From contig CAJUHG010000016.1 in assembly GCA_910586005.1 (NCBI GenBank), forward strand, positions 1 through 43,330: a DNA stretch of 43,330 bases, written 5' to 3'. The notes below the pieces were generated by a model. The model ran no database searches and was not told where the DNA came from. It saw only the letters and a list, made by a program, of their open reading frames with translations. A program made the position numbers and the translations under genes. This DNA is from an uncultured Lachnospiraceae bacterium (GTDB lineage: Bacteria; Bacillota; Clostridia; Lachnospirales; Lachnospiraceae). Within the stretch, counting starts at the first letter, position 1; every line of letters starts with the position of its first letter. Shown one piece after another: positions 1 to 7,059 of the stretch.

Positions 1-102
1 ATTCTATCAGAAAAGGGGCGTGTTCACAATTTATTTACTCATGCGTTTGTCCTGAATTTTCCTCTTATTGGAATATAGATTACTTTTTATTTTTTCCTAA
101 AC

Positions 103-159
103 AAAAAAACATCCAAATGAATGTAATAATAAAAAAATTACTTCATTTGAATGTTTTTT
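103..159 (-). terminator. Probable bidirectional Rho-independent terminator after the chemoreceptor gene
   Basis: A long imperfect stem pairs 110-128 with 142-159, around the core CAAATGAA / TTCATTTG. An A-run lies on one side and a T-run on the other, so either strand would give a hairpin followed by U residues. It lies about 55 bases past the stop of the minus-strand chemoreceptor. Nothing else is recognisable in 1-102 or 160-213. Confidence 0.8.
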
Positions 160-213
160 GTATCCCTTAATGACACGGCCAAATGGGGTGCCCAGAGGAT
201 ATCTATGATTAAA

Positions 214-2364
214 TTAGTTTTCCATTTTCTTTAAATGGAAACGATTTACCAACTCATGTAAACGTTTGGATTGATTAGATAATTCTGCACTTGTGCTAGC
301 ACTATTTTGAGCAAAAGAAGAATTTTTCTGAACTACATTACTGATTAAATCTATATTTTCTGTAAGTTGTTCTAATATAATTTTCTGATTTTGTGAAGCA
401 CTATTAATTTTTTCCATAGAATTTAGAATTTCTTCTGAGCCTTCTACTACTGCTATCAGAGATTTTGCTGTATTATCTGCAATTCCTATTCCATTTTCTA
501 CTGCTTTTTGAGAATTTTCTATTAAATCTGCTGTTTGTTTTACTGCTATTGCACTTTTGGTTGCTAATTCACCAATTTCATTTGCCACAACAGCAAATCC
601 TTTTCCTGCTTCTCCTGCTCTTGCTGCTTCAATAGAAGCATTTAAGGAGAGTAAATTCGTTTGTTCCGCAATATCTTCAATTGTTCTAACAATTTTCTCA
701 ATTTCAACAGAAGAATGACTAATATCTGACATAGCATGAACTAAATGTTCCATTTCTTTATTACTTTCCCTAATATTTCTACCTACTTCAGAAACAATGG
801 CATTAGCAGTCTGTGCATCTTTTGCATTTTCTCCTACATCCTCTAATAAACTTTCTATGGAGGCTGCTAGTTGTTCAATGGCTGTTGTCTGTTCTGTAGC
901 ACCTTCAGAAAGAATTTGTGCACCAGAGGATACATCTTCTGAACTAGCAGAAACTTCATCTGCTGAAAGAACAATTTGATGTAATGTGTCATTCAAAGAT
1001 TGTGAAATTTTCTCAATAGATACTTGAATAGGAATAAAATCACCAATATATTTCTGGGTAATATTAATATCCATATTATTGTCTGCCATTTGAGAAAGCT
1101 GTTCAGAAATATCTTTTATATAATTACTTATAATAGCACTAATATGATTAAAGGCTTGTGAGAGATGCCCCAATTCGTCATCAGATTGAATATTGATAGA
1201 GATATTTAAGTCTCCTGCTTCTAACTTAGAGGCTCCATCTGTAATTAACTGAATGGGATCTAAAAATCTTTTAATAATACGATTTACTGCAATTAACAAT
1301 AATATTCCAAGTAATATTACCATAAAAGTTAGTTTTCCGGTAGCTTCTATAATAGACCCATAAAATTCACTACTATCAACAGTTAGATGTAATGTCCATT
1401 GTGTTTTTCCACTGATTGTTAATGGAATAGTAACAGAAATTCCACTTTTTCCTGTACCAAAATTTTTCCTTTTTTCAATAATAGAACGACTATTTTCATG
1501 CTCTCCCTCTGACATAGAACGAACGCTATCTGCACTTTCTAGCATTTTATCATAACCGACTTCGGAAGCAATTTTACCCACTTTTGTGTCATCTGCAGAA
1601 TCTACTAAGATCGTTCCATCTTCTGCAAGAGCTACCAAATGAGCGGATTTATAATTTGTATTAACCAATAACTGTTCTTGCATATTGTCTAATGATACAT
1701 CAACACCAGATACCCCTAAAAACTTCCCTTCTGCATCCCAAACAGGGGAGATAATACTAATCATCATAATATTCTCTCCCATTAGTTCATATACATAAGG
1801 GTCCATAATATAAGGGTCCCCAGTTTTCTTAATTTGCATATAATATTCTTTTTCATAATTATCAAAAGCATCTTCATGTTTTTCAAAGACATATCCTGTT
1901 TTTTCTTCATTTGGATATACAACTGCTTCATAAGCAATATCCCTTTTATGTACACGATAAGGCTCTCCATTGGCATCTGCAATAGCATTTTGCTCAAAAT
2001 AAGCAAATGCTGTTGTAAATCCATCTCCCCCTTCTAAAAGTCCCACTAAAGCAGTGTCAATGGCATCTCTTTGTTCTTTTGGATTCAATGCAGAAATATT
2101 TCTAAGAGAACCAGCAAATCCTACTGCTTTTCCATAAGCATTTTCAATATCATTTGCAACTAAAAAAGCATTTTCATAAGCAACCGCTGCTAACTTTTCT
2201 TTATTTACTCGAATCAATGACTTTGCGTCAAGTAAAGCAGCAGCCAAAATAGTTAACAGAAAAATCATAGCAACGATGAATGCCATTTTTGAAATAATCT
2301 TTTTACTAAGACTATTATTTTTATCTAAATTTGATTTTTTCTCTTTCTTTTCTTTGCGTAACAT
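214..2364 (-). CDS. Methyl-accepting chemotaxis protein, dCache-HAMP-MCP architecture
   Basis: This is a membrane chemoreceptor of 716 residues that would sense an extracellular ligand and control CheA/CheW. A basic N-terminus precedes a first membrane segment at about 25-48. A large extracytoplasmic double-Cache domain follows (about 50-335), ending in the typical GKFLGVSGVDVSL strand. A second membrane segment lies at about 340-362, then a HAMP domain to about 415 and a long helical signalling domain. The hairpin tip of that domain (IAEQTNLLSLNASIEAARAG) is fully conserved. The canonical dCache amino-acid motif with Arg before WY is not obvious (YEKEYY is found instead), so the ligand cannot be named. 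AGGAG lies 5 bases before the ATG. The gene stands alone, with no che or flagellar genes in view. Confidence 0.95.
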   Translation of the reverse strand: MLRKEKKEKKSNLDKNNSLSKKIISKMAFIVAMIFLLTILAAALLDAKSLIRVNKEKLAAVAYENAFLVANDIENAYGKAVGFAGSLRNISALNPKEQRDAIDTALVGLLEGGDGFTTAFAYFEQNAIADANGEPYRVHKRDIAYEAVVYPNEEKTGYVFEKHEDAFDNYEKEYYMQIKKTGDPYIMDPYVYELMGENIMMISIISPVWDAEGKFLGVSGVDVSLDNMQEQLLVNTNYKSAHLVALAEDGTILVDSADDTKVGKIASEVGYDKMLESADSVRSMSEGEHENSRSIIEKRKNFGTGKSGISVTIPLTISGKTQWTLHLTVDSSEFYGSIIEATGKLTFMVILLGILLLIAVNRIIKRFLDPIQLITDGASKLEAGDLNISINIQSDDELGHLSQAFNHISAIISNYIKDISEQLSQMADNNMDINITQKYIGDFIPIQVSIEKISQSLNDTLHQIVLSADEVSASSEDVSSGAQILSEGATEQTTAIEQLAASIESLLEDVGENAKDAQTANAIVSEVGRNIRESNKEMEHLVHAMSDISHSSVEIEKIVRTIEDIAEQTNLLSLNASIEAARAGEAGKGFAVVANEIGELATKSAIAVKQTADLIENSQKAVENGIGIADNTAKSLIAVVEGSEEILNSMEKINSASQNQKIILEQLTENIDLISNVVQKNSSFAQNSASTSAELSNQSKRLHELVNRFHLKKMEN

Positions 2365-2411
2365 AAAATCTCCTCACTTTACCTTCACATAAACAATAGA
2401 AAATTGGTATG

Positions 2412-2600
2412 AAGAACAAAGCGGACAAGTCCGCTTCAACTCCCTAAATCCCTCATTCATGAGGGACTTGTACGCTTTGCTGCGCCGAGTGCGGTCACAT
2501 AGTGACATTTTCCATTCGCACGAGTGCGCATAATTATTTTTCTCTTATAGGAAATATACTTTCACGCTTTAGCGTGACAAGGTATTTCCTATAAGAGAAA
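2412..2600. repeat. Intergenic hairpin repeat, copy R1 (full-length)
   Basis: This is a three-hairpin element that fills most of the gap 2365-2674. First, a 16-base arm at 2417-2432 pairs with 2464-2479 (15 of 16), overlapping the smaller CCCTCAT/ATGAGGG hairpin. Second, a GC-rich part contains GTCAC-ATA-GTGAC flanked by GTGCG/CGCAC. Third, a perfect 17-base inverted repeat TTCTCTTATAGGAAATA (2540-2556 with 2583-2599) encloses an inner TCACGCT/AGCGTGA hairpin. Related copies lie at about 10073-10395 and, inverted, at 24235-24402. A weaker relative of the last hairpin is at 20672-20712. No coding potential is evident. Confidence 0.9.
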
Positions 2601-2630
2601 AAATCAGTCTGATTTCTTACATCAGACTGA
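2598..2630 (-). terminator. Rho-independent terminator of glyQS
   Basis: The perfect 10-base stem TCAGTCTGAT / ATCAGACTGA has a 7-base loop (2604-2630). On the minus strand it is followed by six T residues. It sits 45 bases beyond the GlyRS stop codon and abuts repeat R1. Confidence 0.9.
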
Positions 2631-2674
2631 CTTTCTAGTGTCTTAAATCTTTTATCACTAAATCATATAGGATA

Positions 2675-4072
2675 TTAAAAGTCAAACTTATCTGCAAAAT
2701 ATGCATCTAACTCTTCTATCCTTACTCTTTCTTGTTCCATACTATCACGGTCACGAACAGTCACAGCGCCATCGTTTTCTGATTCAAAATCGTATGTAAC
2801 ACAGAAAGGTGTTCCAATTTCGTCCTGTCTTCTATAACGCTTTCCAATATTTCCTCTCTCATCAAATTCACAGTTATATTTTTTAGATAATTGTGTATAA
2901 ATCTTTTCTGCACCTTCATTCAATTTCTTAGATAACGGAAATACACCGATTTTTACTGGAGCCAATGCCGGATGAAAATGAAGTACTGTTCTCATATCTG
3001 GTTTTTCTTCTGTACCAATATTCTCCTCATCATAAGCCGCACATAAGAAAGCAAGTACTACACGGTCAGCACCTAAAGATGGCTCAATTACATATGGAAT
3101 ATATTTTTCCTTTTTCTCATCATCAAAATAACTCATATCTTGCCCTGAAGTATTTTGATGCTGGGTCAAATCATAATCAGTACGATCTGCAATCCCCCAA
3201 AGTTCTCCCCATCCAAAGGGGAATAAAAACTCAAAATCTGTAGTAGCTTTACTATAAAATGCAAGTTCTGCTGGGTCATGGTCACGCAGACGAAGTTCTT
3301 CTTCCTTCATACCTAAATTAAGAAGCCAATCACGACAAAAACCTCTCCAATATTGGAACCACTCTAAATCTGTTCCAGGTTCACAGAAAAATTCTAATTC
3401 CATCTGTTCAAATTCTCTCGTGCGAAACGTAAAGTTTCCTGGGGTAATCTCATTACGGAAAGATTTTCCAATCTGACAGATACCAAAAGGAACTTTCTTG
3501 CGAGAGGTTCTTTGTACATTTTTAAAATTTACAAAAATACCTTGTGCAGTTTCAGGTCTTAAATAAACAGTATTTTTTGCATCTTCTGTTACACCTTGAA
3601 AGGTTTTAAACATTAAATTAAATTGACGAATGTCTGTAAAATTGTGTTTCCCACAAGTGGGACATGGAATCTGATGTTCTTCTATAAAATGCTTCATTTT
3701 TTCCTGACCCCATCCATCTACTGTTCCATCCAATTCTATTTCTTTTTCTTCGGCAAAATCCTCAATAATTTTGTCTGCACGAAAACGTTCATGACATTCT
3801 TTACAATCCATTAATGGATCTGAAAATCCACCTAAATGCCCAGATGCAACCCAAGTTTGAGGATTCATCAAAATAGCACAATCCACTCCTACATTGTATG
3901 GATTTTCCATAACAAATTTTTGCCACCAAGCTTTTTTTACATTATTTTTTAGCTCCACGCCAAGGTTTCCATAATCCCAAGTATTGGCAAGTCCACCATA
4001 AATCTCAGATCCAGGATATACAAAACCTCTACCTTTTGCTAGTGCTACGATTTTCTCCATCGTCTTTTCCAT
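2675..4072 (-). CDS. glyQS: Glycyl-tRNA synthetase, single-chain type
   Basis: It charges tRNA-Gly with glycine in the cytoplasm. The 465-residue protein is the one-polypeptide, homodimeric class II GlyRS, not the alpha/beta GlyQ+GlyS form. Visible hallmarks are GRGFVYPGSEIYGG near the N-terminus and the paired cysteines CKECHERF and CPTCGKHNF of the insertion. Class II motif 2 is FRNEITPGNFTFRTREFEQ and motif 3 ends in EPSLGADRVVLAFL. The C-terminal anticodon-binding domain contains GVFPLSKK and ends near the RIEELDAYF segment. AGAGGTG lies just upstream of the ATG. It has its own terminator and appears monocistronic. I found no T-box signature upstream. Confidence 0.97.
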   Translation of the reverse strand: MEKTMEKIVALAKGRGFVYPGSEIYGGLANTWDYGNLGVELKNNVKKAWWQKFVMENPYNVGVDCAILMNPQTWVASGHLGGFSDPLMDCKECHERFRADKIIEDFAEEKEIELDGTVDGWGQEKMKHFIEEHQIPCPTCGKHNFTDIRQFNLMFKTFQGVTEDAKNTVYLRPETAQGIFVNFKNVQRTSRKKVPFGICQIGKSFRNEITPGNFTFRTREFEQMELEFFCEPGTDLEWFQYWRGFCRDWLLNLGMKEEELRLRDHDPAELAFYSKATTDFEFLFPFGWGELWGIADRTDYDLTQHQNTSGQDMSYFDDEKKEKYIPYVIEPSLGADRVVLAFLCAAYDEENIGTEEKPDMRTVLHFHPALAPVKIGVFPLSKKLNEGAEKIYTQLSKKYNCEFDERGNIGKRYRRQDEIGTPFCVTYDFESENDGAVTVRDRDSMEQERVRIEELDAYFADKFDF

Positions 4073-4215
4073 ACTGCACCTCTTTCTTTTCCCTTGATTC
4101 TTAACCTTTTATTTTTCTTTTTATAAATCATTTATTTTTCTGTGAAGTTATATTCTTTCTTTTTATTTCATATACTTTATACATACACGTATTATAATAT
4201 AATTAAAGTAGCAAT

Positions 4216-4836
4216 TTATTGATAAATAATATACACCAAAGTCGATTCTTCTCCATCTTCTGCATCTTCTGTAAGTTGAATAGATACAGTATCCTCTGCT
4301 TTTATTGTGGTATATTTAGAAGAGACATACTGAACTGTTCCATCTACCTTTACATCCACTTTTTCGCTAAGAATAATTATCTTTGCATCCAATTCCATAA
4401 TTTTTGTATTTTCAATATTACCTGTTACTTTCTCATCTACAATCTCTGAAAATTCTGTATCAAATTTATATCCCGCTGCCAATGCTTGAGGAACTGTTCC
4501 TGAAAACAACGTTACATCATTAAATTCTTGATAATCCTCATATCCTGCATACTTGATGAAAAGTTTTGCAATACCTTCTTCTACAGAAAAATCATCTATC
4601 TGAATACTTTTCTGTCCATGTGTACTTTGATATGCTTGTATCCTGTCATCAACATAATTTTTTAACTCTTCCTCTTGATAATAATCCTTGTCAAAATCTG
4701 CGATAGCCGCACTGATGATAGTGCCCTTTTTCTGTACGTATACGGTATCACGATCTGCCTCCAAAGATTTTCCACATCCTGTAAGTAATCCGGTTATCAA
4801 CAGACACACCAGACTGATGGAAATAATTTTTTTCAT
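4216..4836 (-). CDS. Small secreted lipoprotein of unknown function
   Basis: This is a 206-residue protein with a short basic N-terminus, a hydrophobic stretch and the lipobox LLTGC (Cys21). It should therefore be a diacylglyceryl-anchored lipoprotein on the outer face of the membrane. The mature part is acidic, rich in Asp, Glu and Thr, with alternating beta-type and short helical segments and no other cysteine. The start at 4836 is chosen because GAGGAGG lies 8 bases before this ATG; an in-frame TTG two codons upstream overlaps that site. A near-consensus promoter precedes it at 4876-4904. I do not recognise the family. Confidence 0.8.
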   Translation of the reverse strand: MKKIISISLVCLLITGLLTGCGKSLEADRDTVYVQKKGTIISAAIADFDKDYYQEEELKNYVDDRIQAYQSTHGQKSIQIDDFSVEEGIAKLFIKYAGYEDYQEFNDVTLFSGTVPQALAAGYKFDTEFSEIVDEKVTGNIENTKIMELDAKIIILSEKVDVKVDGTVQYVSSKYTTIKAEDTVSIQLTEDAEDGEESTLVYIIYQ

Positions 4837-4875
4837 ACCCAAACCTCCTCAAAGTCTAATACGTGAATCTCAAAT

Positions 4876-4904
4876 ATTATACTCTTTTCCATTAGTTATT
4901 GCAA
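4876..4904 (-). promoter_or_regulatory. Sigma-A type promoter of the lipoprotein gene
   Basis: On the minus strand, TTGCAA (4899-4904) and a perfect TATAAT (4876-4881) are separated by 17 bases. The predicted transcription start is about 35 bases upstream of the lipoprotein ATG. Confidence 0.75.
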
Positions 4905-4924
4905 CTGTTGATTTTTTAATTTAC

Positions 4925-5003
4925 GCGAATGCGAATTGAGAATTATCATCACGTTTGCTCCTAAAAGAGCCGACCGTGCCTGCAAACCCAAGCATTCTCA
5001 TAG
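4925..5003. other. Structured intergenic segment of unknown role between recO and the lipoprotein promoter
   Basis: On the minus strand nested arms are visible: TGAGAAT with ATTCTCA, then GTTTGC with GCAAAC, with a GGCTCTTTTAGGAGC hairpin inside. It begins about 20 bases after the recO stop and ends upstream of the lipoprotein promoter. It is therefore in the recO 3' region, not in the lipoprotein leader. No T-run follows, so it is a poor intrinsic terminator. It resembles no riboswitch I know. Confidence 0.45.
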
Positions 5004-5019
5004 AACATAACACTTTTGG

Positions 5020-5799
5020 TTAGAGAAAATCATTTTTCTTAATCATCTGCACAGCAAATCCCTGATTCTCTTTTAGAACTTGGAGAGAATGGAATTTTTG
5101 ATCCATACAAGATTCTAAGTAACTATCTATTATTTTTTCTAGATTTTCAAGTACTAATTCTGTTACAACAAAGGTATAGAGTTTTTCAATACTAGAAGTG
5201 ATAATATATTGCATGGTATAAAGCGTAGAATTATCTATAGGCAGTGCAGATACTTTTTTTCCACACTCTGTACATAATGTGCCACCACTCTCTATATGAA
5301 ACCATGATAAATGTTCTTCTTTTTTACATTTTAAGCAAGAGAAAACATTTGGATAATCCCCATTGATCACTAATGTTTTTAATTCAAAAATCCGTCTTAT
5401 TAAACGGTTATTTAGTCTTTTACTTTCTAATGCCCTCAAGGATTGATAAAGTAACTTCAACATATGTATTTCATCTGCATTTTCTCTTGTATAATAGTTA
5501 GCCATTTCTAGAAAATAGAATCCATAATGAGTGTTCTCTAAATCTTCTGTAAGCTCCCTAAAATAATTAGAAATATCTGCTTTTACTACTGTATAAGAGC
5601 TTCTTCCTTCATATGCTTCAAATTGTCCAAAGGAAAAAGGACTACCTGCTGCTATCAGAGGATTGCCTGGACGTCTTGCTCCTCTTGCGAAGGCAGATAT
5701 CTTTCCTCTTTCCTTTGTTAAAATTGTAATTCTTCTATCATATTCTCCCACTGGGACTGCTGATAATACTATGCCAGTCAGCACTATGTTCTGCCCCAT
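5020..5799 (-). CDS. recO: DNA repair protein RecO
   Basis: RecO works with RecF and RecR to load RecA on SSB-coated single-stranded DNA. The 259-residue protein has the N-terminal OB-fold (GIVLSAVPVGEYDRRITILTKERGKISAFARGARRP). A helical middle region follows, then a four-cysteine zinc ribbon (CLKC ... CTEC) at about 159-185. Length is normal for the family. TAGGAG lies 11 bases before the ATG. The start lies inside the end of the YqzL-like gene (62-base overlap), and era is just upstream. The era-yqzL-recO order is the standard Firmicute arrangement. Confidence 0.95.
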   Translation of the reverse strand: MGQNIVLTGIVLSAVPVGEYDRRITILTKERGKISAFARGARRPGNPLIAAGSPFSFGQFEAYEGRSSYTVVKADISNYFRELTEDLENTHYGFYFLEMANYYTRENADEIHMLKLLYQSLRALESKRLNNRLIRRIFELKTLVINGDYPNVFSCLKCKKEEHLSWFHIESGGTLCTECGKKVSALPIDNSTLYTMQYIITSSIEKLYTFVVTELVLENLEKIIDSYLESCMDQKFHSLQVLKENQGFAVQMIKKNDFL

Positions 5800-5953
5800 A
5801 TTTTTTCACGCTCCTACCCATGTTTTCCCTGTCTGTTGTCATGGCAGCAGTGGCATCTCCATAAATCCCCTCTGCTTCCTGATGGCATTTGTAACTTAAA
5901 TAATCTTGAATACTTCCTGTACTTGCAAATTTCATCCATTCTTGTTCTATCAT
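5738..5953 (-). CDS. YqzL-like small protein between era and recO
   Basis: This is a 71-residue protein whose N-terminal part (EWMKFASTGSIQDYLSYK) resembles the Bacillus YqzL pattern of W, F, TG, I and YL-K. YqzL is a short protein of unknown function encoded between era and recO in many Firmicutes, and this gene sits in that slot. The start at 5953 is set by AGGGGG, 7 bases before the ATG; an upstream in-frame ATG at 6013 lacks such a site. The last 62 bases overlap recO in another frame. The C-terminal tail (from about residue 35) is longer than in YqzL and of low complexity. The assignment is from recalled family features. Confidence 0.7.
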   Translation of the reverse strand: MIEQEWMKFASTGSIQDYLSYKCHQEAEGIYGDATAAMTTDRENMGRSVKKYGAEHSADWHSIISSPSGRI

Positions 5954-6070
5954 CTGGAATCCCCCTGTTCTTCTGTTCATCAACCACATAGTTTTTCCAA
6001 TGTAGTTATCCATTGTTAGGGTATCCTGTATGTTTCTTAGATATACTAGATAAAATTTGGCAAAAAATAT

Positions 6071-6979
6071 CTAATTGTCTTCTTCTCGATAACCAAAATT
6101 TTTAATGAGAAAATCACTGTCTCGCCAATCTTTTTTTACTTTTACCCAAAGTTTTAAATTTACTTGTCTCTCTAACATTTTTTCAATTTCAAATCGAGCG
6201 TTGCTTCCAATCTTTTTTAACATATTGCCACCTTTCCCGATAATAATACCTTTATGGGAATCTCTTTCACAGATAATCGTTGCATCAATGTCAATAATAT
6301 TACTTTTTTTTCGCGCTTTCATTGTATCAATCGTAACTGCAATACCATGAGGAATTTCTTCATTTAACGCATGTAAAGACTTCTCTCTAATAATTTCTGC
6401 TACAATTTGACGCTCTGGTTGGTCTGTAATAGTATCTTCATCATAAAACATGGGACCATAAGGCAAATATTTAAAAATCAAGTCTATTAAGATATCTGTA
6501 TTTTGTCCTCGTAACGCTGAAAGTGGTACAATCTCTACAAAATTATATTCTTTTTGGTAAGTGTCAATGGCCTGAAGAATTTCTTCTTTTTTAACGGTAT
6601 CTGTCTTATTGATAATTAAAATTATGGGTGTTTCGATTCGTTTTAATTTTTCTAAAATATGATGCTCTCCTGCTCCAATATAATTGGTTGGTTCTACTAA
6701 CCAGAGTATTACATCCACTTCCCGCAGTGTACGCTCTGCCACATTTACCATATATTCTCCAAGTTTATTTTTTGCCTTGTGTATTCCAGGGGTATCTAAA
6801 AATACAATCTGCCCTTTATTCTCATCTGTATATACAGTTTGTATCCTATTTCGAGTAGTTTGCGGTTTTTTAGAAGTGATAGCAATTTTTTGTCCAATTA
6901 AATGATTCATCAACGTGGATTTTCCTACGTTTGGTCTGCCAATTAAAGTTACAAAACCTGATTTAAAGTTTTGCTCCAT
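6071..6979 (-). CDS. era: GTPase Era
   Basis: Era is an essential GTPase that binds the 3' end of 16S rRNA and assists 30S subunit maturation. The 302-residue protein has G1 GRPNVGKST, the switch region around TTRNRIQTV, G3 DTPG, G4 NKTD and a SAL-type G5 (PLSALRG). A C-terminal KH domain contains GIIIGKGGNMLKKIG. Length is exactly that of the family. AGGTG precedes the ATG. It is followed at 57-base spacing by the recombined pair ATG/SD of the YqzL-like gene and then recO. Confidence 0.97.
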   Translation of the reverse strand: MEQNFKSGFVTLIGRPNVGKSTLMNHLIGQKIAITSKKPQTTRNRIQTVYTDENKGQIVFLDTPGIHKAKNKLGEYMVNVAERTLREVDVILWLVEPTNYIGAGEHHILEKLKRIETPIILIINKTDTVKKEEILQAIDTYQKEYNFVEIVPLSALRGQNTDILIDLIFKYLPYGPMFYDEDTITDQPERQIVAEIIREKSLHALNEEIPHGIAVTIDTMKARKKSNIIDIDATIICERDSHKGIIIGKGGNMLKKIGSNARFEIEKMLERQVNLKLWVKVKKDWRDSDFLIKNFGYREEDN

Positions 6980-7059
6980 TTTTCACCTATTTCTTTCTAA
7001 ATACAATTCTTTTAGTTTCTAAAAATTCACAAATGCCATCGGTGTTCTTGTTACTTAAT

